Numbered from the stretch's first letter, positions 42,255 to 54,451 are shown. The stretch: 64,000 nucleotides of DNA from Pseudomonas sp. Au-Pse12 (GCF_021341665.1 NZ_JAJTTH010000003.1:124001-188000); one strand, 5' to 3'. Numbers and translations are program-made. The notes: generated from the sequence alone by a model not told the origin.

Positions 42255-43949
42255 TTAGTTCTGCTTTTCCATCTGTGCACGCAACAGGTCACCCAGAGTG
42301 GTAGGACCAGCAGCGATATCCGAAGCAGCTGGCTTGTCGCGCAGGCTTTGGATAGCTTCTTTCTCGTCTTCAACGTCTTTCGACTTGATCGAGAGCTGGA
42401 TTACGCGGCTCTTACGGTCAACGCTGATGATCTTGGCTTCAACTTCTTCACCTTCTTTCAGAACGTTACGAGCATCTTCGATGCGATCACGGCTGATTTC
42501 GGAGGCTTTCAAAGTAGCTTCGATATCGTTGGCCAGGGTGATGATGGCGCCTTTAGCGTCAACTTCTTTTACAACACCCTTAACGATTGCGCCTTTGTCG
42601 TTCTCTTGTACGTACTCGGAGAACGGATCGCTTTCCAGTTGCTTGATACCCAGGGAGATACGCTCACGCTCTGGATCAACAGACAGGATAACGGTGTCCA
42701 GCTCGTCGCCCTTCTTGAAGCGACGTACAGCTTCTTCGCCTACTTCGTTCCAGGAGATGTCGGACAGGTGAACCAGACCGTCGATGCCGCCGTCCAGACC
42801 AATGAAGATACCGAAATCGGTGATCGACTTGATGGTGCCGGAGATCTTATCGCCCTTATTGAACTGGCCAGAGAAGTCTTCCCATGGGTTGGACTTGCAC
42901 TGCTTGATGCCGAGGGAGATACGACGACGCTCTTCGTCGATGTCCAGAACCATAACTTCCACTTCGTCGCCGACTTGTACGACTTTCGAAGGGTGGATGT
43001 TCTTGTTAGTCCAGTCCATTTCCGAAACGTGCACCAGACCTTCAACGCCTTCTTCCAGCTCAGCGAAGCAGCCGTAGTCAGTCAGGTTGGTTACACGAGC
43101 GGTAACGCGAGTGCTTTCTGGGTAACGAGCCTTGATAGCAACCCATGGGTCTTCGCCCAGCTGCTTCAGACCCAAGGAAACACGATTGCGTTCGCGATCG
43201 TACTTCAGAACCTTGACATCGATCTCGTCGCCAACATTGACGATTTCGGAAGGATGCTTGATGCGCTTCCAAGCCATGTCGGTGATGTGCAGCAGGCCAT
43301 CGACGCCGCCCAGATCAACGAATGCGCCGTAGTCAGTGAGGTTCTTGACGATACCCTTGACTTGCTGACCTTCCTGCAGGGATTCCAGCAGAGCTTCACG
43401 CTCAGCGGAGTTCTCGGCTTCGAGGACGCTACGACGGGAAACGACAACGTTGTTGCGTTTCTGATCGAGTTTGATGACTTTAAACTCGAGCTCTTTGCCT
43501 TCCAGGTGCGTGGTATCGCGCACAGGACGGACGTCAACCAGAGAACCTGGCAGGAACGCACGGATGCCGTTAACGTCGACAGTGAAGCCGCCTTTAACCT
43601 TACCGTTGATAACGCCCTTGACCACTTCTTCGGCTGCGAAGGCTGCTTCCAGAACGATCCAGCATTCAGCGCGCTTGGCTTTTTCACGGGAGAGCTTGGT
43701 TTCACCGAAGCCGTCTTCAACCGAGTCCAGAGCAACGTGAACTTCATCACCAACATTGATGGACAGTTCGCCAGCATCGTTGTAGAACTGCTCAAGCGGG
43801 ATCAGTGCTTCAGACTTCAGACCAGCGTGAACGGTTACCCAACGCGCTTGGTAGTCGATGTCAACGATAACACCGGTGATGATGGAGCCTGCCTGAAGGT
43901 TCAGGGTTTTTAGGCTTTCTTCAAAGAGTTCCGCAAAGCTTTCGCTCAT
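42255..43949 (-). CDS. rpsA: 30S ribosomal protein S1
   Basis: A 564-residue RNA-binding protein with six S1 motifs. The two N-terminal repeats bind the ribosome ([22 protein letters not shown]); the later repeats ([66 protein letters not shown]) are the mRNA-binding ones. It helps load mRNA on the 30S subunit. The start ATG at 43949 has GGAATTAAA upstream; the open frame to 44060 lacks similarity. Codon use is highly biased. It is separated from cmk by about 120 bases and may have an extra promoter. Confidence 0.98.
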   Translation of the reverse strand: MSESFAELFEESLKTLNLQAGSIITGVIVDIDYQARWVTVHAGLKSEALIPLEQFYNDAGELSINVGDEVHVALDSVEDGFGETKLSREKAKRAECWIVLEAAFAAEEVVKGVINGKVKGGFTVDVNGIRAFLPGSLVDVRPVRDTTHLEGKELEFKVIKLDQKRNNVVVSRRSVLEAENSAEREALLESLQEGQQVKGIVKNLTDYGAFVDLGGVDGLLHITDMAWKRIKHPSEIVNVGDEIDVKVLKYDRERNRVSLGLKQLGEDPWVAIKARYPESTRVTARVTNLTDYGCFAELEEGVEGLVHVSEMDWTNKNIHPSKVVQVGDEVEVMVLDIDEERRRISLGIKQCKSNPWEDFSGQFNKGDKISGTIKSITDFGIFIGLDGGIDGLVHLSDISWNEVGEEAVRRFKKGDELDTVILSVDPERERISLGIKQLESDPFSEYVQENDKGAIVKGVVKEVDAKGAIITLANDIEATLKASEISRDRIEDARNVLKEGEEVEAKIISVDRKSRVIQLSIKSKDVEDEKEAIQSLRDKPAASDIAAGPTTLGDLLRAQMEKQN

Positions 43950-44070
43950 TTTAATTCCTGTTGATAAGGGCGAAGAATACGCCCATCTGCCACATCCCAG
44001 ACAATGTGGGTTACGTTCATATAAAAGAACGATCGCAGGACTATGACTGGTCCCCTGCAATCGTTCTTGT

Positions 44071-44760
44071 TCATCCCGCGATATCGCGAATGGCGATCTC
44101 GCTCAAGATGCGTTGCAACACCTGATCGATGGACAACTCCGTTGAATCCAGCTGTATGGCGTCAGCCGCCGGCTTGAGCGGAGCCACCGCTCGCTGGGTA
44201 TCGCGCTCATCACGCGCACGGATCTCATCTAGCAGACTCGACAGACTAACACCATCGACTTTTCCCTTCAACTGCAAGTAACGGCGACGAGCACGCTCCT
44301 CGGCACTGGCAGTCAGGAATATCTTCAATGGCGCATCGGGGAACACCACGGTTCCCATGTCACGGCCATCGGCAACCAGTCCCGGTGGCTCTTGAAAAGC
44401 ACGCTGACGCTGCAACAACGCATCACGTACAGCGGGCAATGCAGCAACCTGAGACGCCCAGGCCCCGACTTGCTCATTGCGCAGATCATCCGTTACGTCA
44501 TCACCTTCAAGAATAATTCGCTGAGGATGATTCTCGGTTGCACCAAGGAACTGCACATCCAAATGAGCCGCCAACAACTTCAGCGACTCCTCGTTGGTCA
44601 GATCGACACCATGATTGCGCGCAGCAAACGCCAGCAACCGGTAAAGCGCCCCGGAATCCAGCAGACACCAGCCCAGATGCTTGGCGAGCTTGCCAGCGAT
44701 GGTGCCCTTGCCCGAACCACTAGGCCCATCGATGGTGATCACAGGCGCCTTGATATTCAC
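44071..44760 (-). CDS. cmk: Cytidylate kinase
   Basis: A 229-residue kinase converting CMP/dCMP to CDP/dCDP. Walker A is [17 protein letters not shown]; the substrate motif [12 protein letters not shown] and [32 protein letters not shown] are typical. The start is GTG at 44760, overlapping the TGA of tyrA-aroA by 4 bases (GTGA), with AGAGGCTCA upstream; this start gives the family length. Confidence 0.97.
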   Translation of the reverse strand: MNIKAPVITIDGPSGSGKGTIAGKLAKHLGWCLLDSGALYRLLAFAARNHGVDLTNEESLKLLAAHLDVQFLGATENHPQRIILEGDDVTDDLRNEQVGAWASQVAALPAVRDALLQRQRAFQEPPGLVADGRDMGTVVFPDAPLKIFLTASAEERARRRYLQLKGKVDGVSLSSLLDEIRARDERDTQRAVAPLKPAADAIQLDSTELSIDQVLQRILSEIAIRDIAG

Positions 44761-46964
44761 GACTGAGCCTCTTGCGAAACACGAATCCCCACCTGCGCGC
44801 ACAGCGCCAGGAAGTTCGGGAACGAAGTAGCAACGTTGGCGCAATCATGAATGCGAATCGGCGCATTGGCGCGCAACGAGGCAACACTGAATGCCATGGC
44901 AATACGGTGATCACCGTGACCATGAACTTCCCCCCCCCCAATCTGGCCACCATCAATGATGATGCCGTCCGGAGTCGGTTCGCACTTGACGCCCAACGTC
45001 AGCAAGCCGTCAGCCATGACCTGGATCCGATCAGACTCCTTGACCCGCAGCTCTTCCGCGCCACGCAGCACGGTACGCCCTTCGGCACAGGCAGCAGCCA
45101 CGAACAACACAGGAAATTCGTCGATTGCCAATGGCACCAACTCTTCAGGAATCTCGATCCCCTTGAGCTTGGCGGCACGTACGTGCAGATCGGCAACCGG
45201 CTCACCGCCGACTTCACGCTGGTTTTCCAGACGAATATCAGCCCCCATCAGGCGCAGGATATCAATCACGCCAGTACGGGTCGGGTTGATCCCGACATGC
45301 TCCAGTACCAACTCCGAACCTTCAGCGATGGAAGCAGCCACCAGGAAAAACGCTGCAGAAGAAATGTCTGCCGGAACTTCAATATGAGTCGCCTTCAGCT
45401 TGCCGCCCGATTCAACCGAGGCGGTTGCGCCGTCAACATTCACCAAGTAGCCGAAACCACGCAGCATGCGCTCAGTGTGGTCACGGGTCGGAGCTGGCTC
45501 AGTGACCGTGGTTTTCCCTTCAGCGTACAAGCCAGCCAGTAACAAGCAGGACTTCACCTGGGCACTGGCCATCGGCAAGGTATAAGTCAACCCTTTGAGC
45601 CTGTGACCACCGCGAATCACCATCGGCGGACGACCTTCGGGCGCCGTCTCGATGACCGCGCCCATTTCACGCAACGGATTGGCCACACGGTTCATCGGAC
45701 GCTTGGACAGCGATGGATCGCCAGTCAGAGTACTGTCAAAGCTCTGCGCAGCCAGCAGACCGGAAAGCAGACGCATCGAAGTACCGGAGTTGCCCAGGTA
45801 GATCGGACCCGGAGCCGGTTTCAAACCATGCAAACCGACACCGTGGATGGTTACGCGACCATGATGCGGCCCCTCGATGACCACCCCCATGTCGCGGAAG
45901 GCCTGCAAGGTCGCCAGGGCATCTTCACCCTCGAGGAAACCTTCCACCTCAGTGGTGCCCTCAGCCAGCGAGCCGAGCATGATCGAACGGTGGGAAATCG
46001 ACTTGTCACCCGGTACACGAATCCGCCCAGACAGGCGGCCACCAGGATTTGCCAGGAAAATCAGATCGTTGGAGTTCATAGCGTCCACATAGGCCCGGCG
46101 GGCCAGGATTTTACCGAAATGCTCGCGGGCAACCCGGGCGCGAGTGAATACGCCCAACAACTGATGCCCGTCCCCTGCATCGACTGCGTCGCGCAAGGCG
46201 TCGAGGTCGTTGCGAAATGTATCGAGTGTGCGCAGCACCGCCTCGCGATTGGCAAGGAAGATGTCGTGCCACATGACCGGGTCGCTGCCGGCGATTCTCG
46301 TGAAATCGCGGAACCCGCCCGCAGCGTAACGGAAGATATCGAGATTTTCACTGCGCTTGGCCAGCGAATCGACCAGACCGAACGCCAGCAGGTGTGGCAA
46401 GTGGCTGGTCGCGGCGAGGACTTCATCGTGACGCTCGACCTGCATGTGCTCGACATCCGCCCCCAGCTCACGCCAGAGCCTGTCGACCAGGTCCAGTGCC
46501 GCGGCGTCAGTCTGCTCCAGAGGCGTGAGGATCACTTTGTGTCGACGAAACAGCTGCGCATTGGATGCCTCCACACCGCTCTGCTCGGAACCAGCGATGG
46601 GATGCCCCGGAACAAAGCGCGCAGGCATCCCGCCAAAAGCCTCTCGCGCAGCCCGCACCACATTGCCCTTGGCGCTGCCGACATCGGTCAGTACCGCCTG
46701 CCCAAGATCCATGCCGGCCAGCAGGGCCAGCAGTTTTTCCATGGCCAGGATCGGCACCGCCAGCTGGATCACATCCGCCCCCTGGCAAGCCAGGAGCAGA
46801 TCCTCTTCACAGCGATCCACCACCCCCAGTTCGACCGCCAATTGCCGGGATTGCGGGTCCAGATCGACGCCGACCACTTCGCGGCATACGCCACTTTCAC
46901 GCAAGCCCTTGGCAAAGGAACCGCCAATCAATCCCAGGCCGACCACCACCAGGCGACCGATCAT
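44757..46964 (-). CDS. Fused prephenate dehydrogenase / EPSP synthase (TyrA-AroA)
   Basis: A bifunctional enzyme of about 735 residues. The N-terminal part (1-290) is prephenate/arogenate dehydrogenase of tyrosine synthesis ([39 protein letters not shown]). The C-terminal part (about 305-735) is 3-phosphoshikimate 1-carboxyvinyltransferase ([75 protein letters not shown]). The fusion is typical of pseudomonads. The start is uncertain: 46964 (MIGRLVVVG) or 46982 (MQSAVPM); neither has a clear ribosome binding site. The gene lies 28 bases (10 with the upstream start) after hisC. Confidence 0.93.
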   Translation of the reverse strand: MIGRLVVVGLGLIGGSFAKGLRESGVCREVVGVDLDPQSRQLAVELGVVDRCEEDLLLACQGADVIQLAVPILAMEKLLALLAGMDLGQAVLTDVGSAKGNVVRAAREAFGGMPARFVPGHPIAGSEQSGVEASNAQLFRRHKVILTPLEQTDAAALDLVDRLWRELGADVEHMQVERHDEVLAATSHLPHLLAFGLVDSLAKRSENLDIFRYAAGGFRDFTRIAGSDPVMWHDIFLANREAVLRTLDTFRNDLDALRDAVDAGDGHQLLGVFTRARVAREHFGKILARRAYVDAMNSNDLIFLANPGGRLSGRIRVPGDKSISHRSIMLGSLAEGTTEVEGFLEGEDALATLQAFRDMGVVIEGPHHGRVTIHGVGLHGLKPAPGPIYLGNSGTSMRLLSGLLAAQSFDSTLTGDPSLSKRPMNRVANPLREMGAVIETAPEGRPPMVIRGGHRLKGLTYTLPMASAQVKSCLLLAGLYAEGKTTVTEPAPTRDHTERMLRGFGYLVNVDGATASVESGGKLKATHIEVPADISSAAFFLVAASIAEGSELVLEHVGINPTRTGVIDILRLMGADIRLENQREVGGEPVADLHVRAAKLKGIEIPEELVPLAIDEFPVLFVAAACAEGRTVLRGAEELRVKESDRIQVMADGLLTLGVKCEPTPDGIIIDGGQIGGGEVHGHGDHRIAMAFSVASLRANAPIRIHDCANVATSFPNFLALCAQVGIRVSQEAQS

Positions 46965-46992
46965 AGGCACAGCAGATTGCATTGGAATGACA

Positions 46993-48105
46993 TCAACCAC
47001 GAGCCAGAACCTTGGCCAAAGCCTCAAGGAAACGAGTATTTTCCGCCGGCAGGCCAATAGTGATGCGCAGATGATTCGGCATGCCGTAGTTGGCTACCGG
47101 ACGCACGATCACCCCTTCGCGCAACAAGCCCTGGAACACCGGCGCAGCCTCACGCCCCAGATCCACAGCGACGAAGTTGCCCTTTGATGGAATCCAGCTC
47201 AGCCCCAGATCACGGAAACCTGCTTCCAACTGCTGCATGCCGGCCTCGTTCAAACGACGGCTTTCAGCCAGGTAGTCCACATCCTGCAGCGCGGCGCAGG
47301 CCGCAGCCAAGGCCAGGCTGTTGACATTGAAAGGCTGGCGCACGCGGTTCAGTACGTCCGCCACTACCGGGGTAGAAAGGCCGTAGCCGACTCGCAGCGC
47401 CGCCAAGCCATAGGCCTTGGAGAAGGTCCGCGAGACCAGCAGGTTCGGATAGGCCGCCAGGAAGTCCAGGCCATCCGGCAGGTCGCTGCCTTCGGCGTAC
47501 TCGATATAGGCCTCGTCCAGCACGACCAACACGTGGGCCGGTATATCCTGCAGAAACTCGTCCAGCTCCTCGGCACCGAACCAGGTTCCGGTCGGGTTGT
47601 TCGGGTTGGCGATGAACACCACCCGAGTCTGCCCGTCGATCGCCTTGAGCATGGCCGGCAGGTCGTGCCCCCAGTTCCTGGCCGGAACCACGCGAGCCTG
47701 AGCACCAACAGCCTGGGTAACGATGGGATAGACAGCAAATGCATGCTCACTGAACACCGCATTCAAGCCAGGCGCCAGATAAGCCCGAGCCACCAGTTCC
47801 AAGATATCGTTGGAACCATTGCCCAGAGTCACTTGGTCGATTGCCACGCCACAACGCTCGGCCAGCAGGGACTTGAGCGCAAAACCGTTGCCATCCGGAT
47901 AACGGGTCAGCTCGGCCAGCTCGTCGCGGATCGCCGCCAGGGCCTTGGGGCTTGCGCCCAGCGGATTTTCATTGCTCGCCAGCTTGACGATGGTGGCCGG
48001 ATCGATGTCCAGCTCACGGGCCAGTTCGTCCACGGGCTTGCCCGGAACGTAAGGCGAAAGTTGTTGCACGCCTGGTTGTGCCAGTGCGAGGAAGTCGCCA
48101 CTCAT
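46993..48105 (-). CDS. hisC: Histidinol-phosphate / aromatic aminotransferase
   Basis: A 370-residue PLP enzyme of aminotransferase class I/II, HisC group. It shows KLASNENPLGASPKAL, GNGSNDILEL, ANPNNPTGTW, VLDEAYIEYA and the PLP lysine motif SRTFSKAYGLAALRVGYG. In this operon context between pheA and tyrA-aroA it may mainly transaminate aromatic keto acids (HisC2 in P. aeruginosa). pheA stops 10 bases upstream. Confidence 0.95.
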   Translation of the reverse strand: MSGDFLALAQPGVQQLSPYVPGKPVDELARELDIDPATIVKLASNENPLGASPKALAAIRDELAELTRYPDGNGFALKSLLAERCGVAIDQVTLGNGSNDILELVARAYLAPGLNAVFSEHAFAVYPIVTQAVGAQARVVPARNWGHDLPAMLKAIDGQTRVVFIANPNNPTGTWFGAEELDEFLQDIPAHVLVVLDEAYIEYAEGSDLPDGLDFLAAYPNLLVSRTFSKAYGLAALRVGYGLSTPVVADVLNRVRQPFNVNSLALAAACAALQDVDYLAESRRLNEAGMQQLEAGFRDLGLSWIPSKGNFVAVDLGREAAPVFQGLLREGVIVRPVANYGMPNHLRITIGLPAENTRFLEALAKVLARG

Positions 48106-48115
48106 TGTTAAAGCC

Positions 48116-49210
48116 TCAGAGAACCGCTTTCGGGTAGGAACCCAGCACCTTGAGTGCTACTGCTTCCTGACTGATCTTTTCCAGCACACCCTTGACCAAC
48201 GGATCACGGTGGTGGCCGACAAAGTCGATGAAGAACACATAGGTCCACTTGCCACTGCGTGAAGGCCGGGTCTCGATGCGCGTCAGGTCGATGCCATTGT
48301 CATGGAACGGCACCAGCAGCTCGTGCAATGCACCGGGCTTGTTGCTCATGGAGACAATGATCGAAGTCTTGTCGTCGCCGGTCGGCGGCACTTCCTGGTT
48401 ACCGATCATCAGGAAGCGCGTGGAGTTGTCCGGACGGTCCTCGATCTTCTCGGCCAGGCGCGTCAGGCCATACAGGCCCGCCGCCATATCACCGGCGATG
48501 GCCGCCGAATTCCACTCGCCCTTGACCCGCTTGGCCGCCTCGGCGTTGCTGGACACCGCGACGCGCTCGACATTCGGGTAATGGGCATCCAGCCACTTGC
48601 GGCACTGGGCCAGCGACTGGGCATGGGAGTAGATACGACTGATGCTGTCGGTCTTGGTGTTCTCACCCACCAGCAAATGATGGTGGATACGCAGCTCGAC
48701 TTCGCCGCAGATCACCATGTCGTGCTCGAGGAAGCTGTCGAGGGTGTGGTTGACCGCACCCTCGGTGGAGTTTTCCACGGGTACCACACCGAAGTTCACC
48801 GCACCGGCCGCCACTTCGCGGAACACCTCGTCGATCGCCGCCATCGGCTTGCTGATCACGGCGTGACCGAAGTGCTTCATGGCCGCAGCCTGGGTGAAGG
48901 TGCCTTCAGGGCCGAGGTAAGCCACTTTCAGCGGCTGCTCCAAGGCCAGGCACGAAGACATGATTTCGCGAAACAAACGCGCCATCTCTTCGTTGCCCAG
49001 CGGCCCCTGGTTGCGCTCCATGACACGCTTGAGCACCTGAGCCTCACGCTCGGGACGATAGAACACCGGCACTTCTCCTTCGGCCAGGGAAGCCATCTTC
49101 ACCCGGGCGACTTCCTGAGCACAGCGCGCACGCTCACTGATCAACTCCAGGACCTTCTCGTCCAGAGCATCAATGCGCAGGCGCAGGGCCTTGAGTTCTT
49201 GCTCAGACAT
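48116..49210 (-). CDS. pheA: Chorismate mutase / prephenate dehydratase (P-protein)
   Basis: A 364-residue bifunctional enzyme of phenylalanine synthesis. The N-terminal chorismate mutase (1-90) has LRLRIDALDEKVLELISERARCA; the prephenate dehydratase part has VAYLGPEGTFTQAAAMKHFG, VPVENSTEGAVNHTLDSF and STRFLMIG; the C-terminal ACT domain (about 275-364) has KPGALHELLVPF and ESRP-like ETRPSRSGKWTYVFFID, the Phe-binding region. Its ATG overlaps the stop of serC (ATGA). Confidence 0.97.
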   Translation of the reverse strand: MSEQELKALRLRIDALDEKVLELISERARCAQEVARVKMASLAEGEVPVFYRPEREAQVLKRVMERNQGPLGNEEMARLFREIMSSCLALEQPLKVAYLGPEGTFTQAAAMKHFGHAVISKPMAAIDEVFREVAAGAVNFGVVPVENSTEGAVNHTLDSFLEHDMVICGEVELRIHHHLLVGENTKTDSISRIYSHAQSLAQCRKWLDAHYPNVERVAVSSNAEAAKRVKGEWNSAAIAGDMAAGLYGLTRLAEKIEDRPDNSTRFLMIGNQEVPPTGDDKTSIIVSMSNKPGALHELLVPFHDNGIDLTRIETRPSRSGKWTYVFFIDFVGHHRDPLVKGVLEKISQEAVALKVLGSYPKAVL

Positions 49211-50295
49211 CAGCCGTGTTCCTTCTCGAACTCTGCCATGTAAGCCACCAACGCGTTGACGGCGTTGATGTCCACGGCGTTATAGATCGACGCGCGCATG
49301 CCGCCCACCGAGCGGTGGCCCTTGAGGTTGAGCAGGCCGCGAGCTTCGGCACCGGCCAGGAACGGCTTGTCCAGACGATCGTCAGCCAGACGGAACGGCA
49401 CGTTCATCCACGAGCGGTCGGACTTGTTGATCGGGTTGCTGTACAAACCGCTGGCGTCGATGAACTCATACAGCGTGCGCTGCTTGACCTCATTGAGCTT
49501 GGCGATGGCTTCCACCCCGCCTTGCTCCTTGAGCCATTCAAAGACCAGGCCGGACAAGTACCAGGCCAGGGTCGGCGGCGTGTTGTACATCGAGCCGTTA
49601 TCCGCCGCGACCTTGTAGTCGAGCATGGTCGGGCACAGCGAACGGGCACGCCCCAGCAGGTCTTCGCGAATGATGTTCACCAGGATGCCGCTAGGACCGA
49701 TGTTTTTCTGCGCGCCGGCGTAGATCATGCCGAAACGGGAGATATCCACAGGGCGCGAGAGGATGTCGGAAGACATGTCGGCCACCAGGGGAACATCACC
49801 GGTTTGCGGGATCCAATTGAACTCCAGGCCGCCAATGGTTTCGTTCGGCGCGTAGTGCACGTAGGCGGCGTCTTTCGACAACTGCCACTCGTTCTGGCCG
49901 GGAATCGCAAAGTAATCGTAGGGCTTGGCAGTGGCCGCAACATTCACCTGGCCGTAGCGGGAAGCCTCTTCGATGGCTTTCTGCGACCAGATACCGGTGT
50001 CGATATAGTCGGCCTTGCCGCCTTCAGGCAGCAGGTTCAGCGGAATCTGGGCAAATTGCTGGCTAGCGCCGCCTTGCAGAAACAGCACTTTATAGTTCGA
50101 GGGGATATTCAGCAGGTCACGCAGATCCTGCTCGGCCTTGGTGGCAATGGAGACAAACTCATCACTGCGATGACTCATCTCCATGACCGACAGGCCCTTG
50201 CCATGCCAATCCAGCAATTCGGCTTGGGCACGCAACAGGACAGCTTCAGGTAGCGCAGCGGGACCTGCGCAGAAGTTATAGGCTCGTTTGCTCAC
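49210..50295 (-). CDS. serC: Phosphoserine aminotransferase
   Basis: A 361-residue PLP enzyme of serine and pyridoxine synthesis. It starts SKRAYNFCAGPAALPEAVL and has LFLQGGASQQFAQIPLNLL, ADMSSDILSRPVD and the PLP lysine in YAGAQKNIGPSG, plus HRSVGGMRASIYNA. The start is GTG; the one at 50295 gives the usual 361 residues and has GAGAG five bases upstream, while an in-frame GTG two codons earlier is also possible. The gene follows gyrA after 64 bases. Confidence 0.96.
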   Translation of the reverse strand: MSKRAYNFCAGPAALPEAVLLRAQAELLDWHGKGLSVMEMSHRSDEFVSIATKAEQDLRDLLNIPSNYKVLFLQGGASQQFAQIPLNLLPEGGKADYIDTGIWSQKAIEEASRYGQVNVAATAKPYDYFAIPGQNEWQLSKDAAYVHYAPNETIGGLEFNWIPQTGDVPLVADMSSDILSRPVDISRFGMIYAGAQKNIGPSGILVNIIREDLLGRARSLCPTMLDYKVAADNGSMYNTPPTLAWYLSGLVFEWLKEQGGVEAIAKLNEVKQRTLYEFIDASGLYSNPINKSDRSWMNVPFRLADDRLDKPFLAGAEARGLLNLKGHRSVGGMRASIYNAVDINAVNALVAYMAEFEKEHG

Positions 50296-50359
50296 ATCCA
50301 CTCTCGCTATGCATTCACGGTAGCGGACAGAGCAAACACTCTGCCCTGCTACGATTTAT

Positions 50360-53020
50360 TTAGTCTTGCGACTCTTCTTCGCCTGCGGCGTCAGCCTGTT
50401 GGCCGTCGGTTGCGTCATCCGTATCGGTTGCCGCAGCACCTTCGAACTCCGCCCCCTCTTCACCTTCGAACTCTTCGCCTTCGATTTCCGATGGCTCCTG
50501 CACCCGCTCCAGGCCTACCAGGGTTTCATCGCTGGCCAGCTTGATCAGGGTCACGCCCTGAGTGTTACGACCCAGGCTCGACACTTCGTCGACACGGGTA
50601 CGCACCAGGGTGCCCTGATCGGAAATCAGCATGATTTCCTCACCGTCCAGCACCTGAACTGCACCTACCAGGCGACCGTTACGCTCGTTGCTGACCATGG
50701 CGATAACGCCCTGGCCGCCACGCTTGTACTCCGGGAACTCGCCGATGGCGGTGCGCTTGCCGAAACCACGCTCGGAAGCAGTGAGGATCTGGCTGCCTTC
50801 TTCTGGAATCAGCATGGAAATCAGCTTCTGACCTTCGGCCAGACGCATGCCGCGCACACCGCGAGCGGTACGCCCCATGGCACGCACGTCGGATTCCTTG
50901 AAGCGAGTGACCTTGCCACCGTCGGAGAACAGCATGACTTCACGCTCGCCGTCGGTAATGGCGGCACTGATCAGCACGTCGCCTTCATCCAGTTCCAGAG
51001 CGATCAGACCAACACTGCGCTGACGGCTGAAGGACTCCAGCGGGGTCTTCTTCACGGTGCCGTTGGCGGTGGCCATGAAGATGTAGTGACCTTCGGTGTA
51101 CTCCTCGACCGGCAGCATGGTGGTGATGTACTCACCATCGTCCAGCGGCAGCAGGTTGACCAGCGGACGACCGCGAGCAGCACGGGACGCCTCGGGAATT
51201 TCGTAGGTCTTCAGCCAGTACACCTTGCCCTTGCTGGAGAACAGCAGCAGCGTGGTGTGGCTGTTGGCAACCAGCAGGTGAGCGATATAGTCCTCATCCT
51301 TGACGCCAGTGGCCGACTTGCCTTTACCGCCACGACGCTGGGCCTGATAGGCCGCCAGCGGCTGAGTCTTGGCGTAGCCGCCGTGGGAAATGGTCACCAC
51401 GCGCTCTTCTTCCGGGATCATGTCACCCAGGGTCAGGTCGAGACGGGCATCGAGAATCTCGGTGCGGCGCACGTCGCCGTACTCGGCACGAATCACTTCC
51501 AGCTCTTCGCGGATCACTTCCATCAGGCGCGTGGCGCTGTTGAGGATGCGGATCAGCTCGCCGATCTGGTTGAGAATCTCCTGGTACTCGGCCAGCAGTT
51601 TTTCGTGCTCGAGACCGGTCAGGCGGTGCAGACGCAATTCCAGGATGGCTTGCGCCTGCTCCGGGGACAGGAAGTACTTGCCGTCACGCAGACCGTATTG
51701 CGGATCGAGGTTTTCCGGGCGGCAGGAATCGGCACCGGCGCGCTCGACCATGGTCATGACCGCGCTGGATTCCCACGGAGTGCTGATCAGCGCTTCCTTG
51801 GCTTCCGACGGCGTTGGCGAGGCCTTGATCAGGGCGATGACCGGGTCGATGTTGGACAGGGCAACAGCCTGGCCTTCAAGGATGTGGCCGCGCTCACGAG
51901 CCTTGCGCAGTTCGAACACGGTACGCCGGGTCACTACTTCGCGACGGTGACGAACGAAGGCTTCCAGCAGATCCTTGAGGTTGAGGATCCGCGGACGGCC
52001 GTCGATCAGCGCCACGATGTTGATACCGAACACCGCTTGCAGCTGGGTCTGGGCGTAGAGGTTGTTGAGGATCACCTCAGGTACTTCGCCACGACGCAGC
52101 TCGATCACTACGCGCATACCGTCCTTGTCGGACTCATCGCGCAGCTCAGTGATGCCTTCGAGCTTCTTCTCTTTCACCAGCTCGGCGATCTTCTCGATCA
52201 GACGGGCCTTGTTCAGCTGGTAAGGCAGCTCGGTGATGACGATCTGCTGGCGGCCACCGACCTTGTCGATGTCTTCGATGATCGAGCGGGCGCGCATGTA
52301 GATGCGGCCACGGCCGGTGCGATAGGCCTCGATGATGCCTTCGCGACCGTTGATGATCGCCGCGGTCGGAAAGTCCGGCCCCGGGATATATTGCATCAGC
52401 TCGTCGACAGTCAGCTCGGGGTTGTCGATCAGCGCCAGGCAACCGTCGATGACTTCACCGAGGTTGTGCGGCGGAATGTTGGTCGCCATGCCCACGGCGA
52501 TACCGCTGGAACCGTTGACCAGCAGGTTAGGGATCTTGGTCGGCATGACCGCCGGGATCATTTCGGTGCCGTCGTAGTTCGGCACCCAATCCACGGTTTC
52601 CTTGTGCAGGTCGGCCAGCAGCTCGTGCGCCAGCTTGGTCATGCGCACTTCGGTGTATCGCATGGCCGCCGCGTTGTCGCCGTCGACCGAACCGAAGTTA
52701 CCCTGGCCGTCTACCAGCAGGTAGCGCAGGGAGAATGGCTGGGCCATACGAACGATGGTGTCGTACACCGCGGTATCACCGTGCGGGTGATACTTACCGA
52801 TCACGTCACCGACAACACGGGCAGATTTCTTGTACGGCTTGTTCCAGTCGTTACCGAGCTCGCTCATCGCGTACAGCACACGCCGGTGCACGGGCTTCAA
52901 GCCATCGCGCGCATCAGGCAGTGCCCGCCCGACGATTACGCTCATCGCGTAGTCGAGGTAGGACTGTTTCAGCTCGTCTTCGATATTGACCGGGAGGATT
53001 TCTTTGGCCAGTTCGCCCAT
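50360..53020 (-). CDS. gyrA: DNA gyrase subunit A
   Basis: An 886-residue topoisomerase subunit that cuts and rejoins DNA. The winged-helix/tower domain has the catalytic Tyr122 in [10 protein letters not shown]; the quinolone-resistance region [17 protein letters not shown] has Thr83 and Asp87, i.e. the susceptible form. The GyrA box QRRGGKG lies in the middle, followed by the beta-pinwheel C-terminal domain and an acidic tail ([16 protein letters not shown]). The ATG at 53020 fits the family start [17 protein letters not shown]; the open frame upstream does not. Confidence 0.98.
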   Translation of the reverse strand: MGELAKEILPVNIEDELKQSYLDYAMSVIVGRALPDARDGLKPVHRRVLYAMSELGNDWNKPYKKSARVVGDVIGKYHPHGDTAVYDTIVRMAQPFSLRYLLVDGQGNFGSVDGDNAAAMRYTEVRMTKLAHELLADLHKETVDWVPNYDGTEMIPAVMPTKIPNLLVNGSSGIAVGMATNIPPHNLGEVIDGCLALIDNPELTVDELMQYIPGPDFPTAAIINGREGIIEAYRTGRGRIYMRARSIIEDIDKVGGRQQIVITELPYQLNKARLIEKIAELVKEKKLEGITELRDESDKDGMRVVIELRRGEVPEVILNNLYAQTQLQAVFGINIVALIDGRPRILNLKDLLEAFVRHRREVVTRRTVFELRKARERGHILEGQAVALSNIDPVIALIKASPTPSEAKEALISTPWESSAVMTMVERAGADSCRPENLDPQYGLRDGKYFLSPEQAQAILELRLHRLTGLEHEKLLAEYQEILNQIGELIRILNSATRLMEVIREELEVIRAEYGDVRRTEILDARLDLTLGDMIPEEERVVTISHGGYAKTQPLAAYQAQRRGGKGKSATGVKDEDYIAHLLVANSHTTLLLFSSKGKVYWLKTYEIPEASRAARGRPLVNLLPLDDGEYITTMLPVEEYTEGHYIFMATANGTVKKTPLESFSRQRSVGLIALELDEGDVLISAAITDGEREVMLFSDGGKVTRFKESDVRAMGRTARGVRGMRLAEGQKLISMLIPEEGSQILTASERGFGKRTAIGEFPEYKRGGQGVIAMVSNERNGRLVGAVQVLDGEEIMLISDQGTLVRTRVDEVSSLGRNTQGVTLIKLASDETLVGLERVQEPSEIEGEEFEGEEGAEFEGAAATDTDDATDGQQADAAGEEESQD

Positions 53021-53374
53021 GAGAAGCCTGATTCCTTTTTCTGGTGAAACTTCGTCACATCCATATGGGACGAACGAAGCTCGCCGCTGCAGGCCTAGTG
53101 CCATGCACCGACTTACGACAAATCAACAAGTTATGCCATGGATTTGCGCAGTGAAGGCAGCCGCATCGGACCGCCTTGGAAACCGCCGGATGTTATCACA
53201 ATCGCCGCCACGCACCTATCCCCCTGACGCGCATGGAGCATAGTTAGTTGACCGGTGACAGGCTGATAAGAGACGAGAGAAGCTCAGAGGCAAAATTCGC
53301 ACACAATTAAGTGTTTTTTACTGACTTGGCAGCTTTCGCGGGAAGCCATCGACGACAGCTCGCCCGCACGCCCG
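53021..53374. other. Intergenic region upstream of gyrA
   Basis: 354 bases with no coding frame, between mtnA and gyrA on the same strand. It must contain the gyrA promoter; segments around 53240-53330 are AT-richer. I could not settle on one hexamer pair. Confidence 0.5.
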
Positions 53375-54451
53375 TCAATGCAACCGCTTGCGGCACATCA
53401 ATTGCGCCATCTTGGCCGCGTCCGGGCGCTCGACAACCCCCTTCTCGGTGACGATGGCATCGATCAGGTCCGCCGGCGTGACATCAAACAGCGGATTGCA
53501 GCCCGCTATCCCCTCACCCATGCGCCGACCCGCAATCTCCAGCAACTCCTCGCCCGCACACTCCTCGCAAGGAATGTCCTCACCACTGGCAAGGCTCATG
53601 TCGATGCTCGAACTGGGCGCTACAACCATGAAGCGAACACCGTGGTGCATGGCATTGACCGCCAACTGATAAGTGCCGATCCGGTTTGCCACATCGCCGT
53701 TGGCACTGATTCGCTCCGCACCCACCACGACCCAGGTCACCCCCTTGGTCTTCATGAGGTGTGCAGCGGCCGCATCCACATTCACAGTCACCGGAATCCC
53801 CTCTCCGGCCAGCTCCCAGGCCGTCAGGCGCGAACCCTGTAACCGGGGACGGGTTTCATCGACATAGACCTGCTCCACCATGCCCTCCAGCCAGGCGGCG
53901 CGAATCACCCCCAGGGCCGTGCCGAAACCGCCAGTGGCCAGAGCGCCAGTATTGCCGTGAGTCAGCAAGGCCTGTGGGTTGCCCTGATGCCGGCGGATCA
54001 GGTCCACCCCCAACTGAGCCATATTCAAGTTGGCTTCGCGATCGCTCTCGTGAATGGCCTGGGCCTCGGCCTCAAGCGCCGCCAACGGGTCTGCCTGCTC
54101 CTTGACCCGCGCCAGGCGCTCGCGCATGCGGCCCAGAGCCCAGGACAGATTCACCGCGACGGGAGAGGAGCCGGCCAGCAAGGTGAAATCCTCTTCCAGC
54201 GCGACGAACCAATCCCCCCCTGCGGCAAGACGTGCCCGGGCAGCCAGGACCACTCCATAAGCCGCGCAAATACCGACGGCCGGCGCTCCGCACACCACCA
54301 TCGAGCGGATCGCCTCGGCCACTGCCGCGGCACTGTCATAGGCGATCCAGGACTCCTCGAAGGGCAGGGCTCGCTGATCGAGCAGATACAGAGTGCTATC
54401 CCGCCATTCAATGGCCTTGACCTTCTCCGCAGCCAACAGACGATCGCGCAT
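53375..54451 (-). CDS. mtnA: Methylthioribose-1-phosphate isomerase
   Basis: A 358-residue enzyme of the methionine salvage pathway that converts 5-methylthioribose 1-phosphate to methylthioribulose 1-phosphate; eIF2B-alpha-like fold. Hallmarks: [76 protein letters not shown] and [21 protein letters not shown], with catalytic Cys (NTGALA loop region) and Asp in NGDVANR. It is divergent from mtaD. Confidence 0.95.
   Translation of the reverse strand: MRDRLLAAEKVKAIEWRDSTLYLLDQRALPFEESWIAYDSAAAVAEAIRSMVVCGAPAVGICAAYGVVLAARARLAAGGDWFVALEEDFTLLAGSSPVAVNLSWALGRMRERLARVKEQADPLAALEAEAQAIHESDREANLNMAQLGVDLIRRHQGNPQALLTHGNTGALATGGFGTALGVIRAAWLEGMVEQVYVDETRPRLQGSRLTAWELAGEGIPVTVNVDAAAAHLMKTKGVTWVVVGAERISANGDVANRIGTYQLAVNAMHHGVRFMVVAPSSSIDMSLASGEDIPCEECAGEELLEIAGRRMGEGIAGCNPLFDVTPADLIDAIVTEKGVVERPDAAKMAQLMCRKRLH

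Noticed and set aside
50366..53047. Very long open frame (893 codons) antisense to gyrA, and similar long antisense frames over kdpA, kdpB, eat, rpsA and tyrA-aroA
   Set aside because: They have no ribosome binding sites, lack similarity to any family I know and are fully explained by high third-position GC of the real genes on the other strand.
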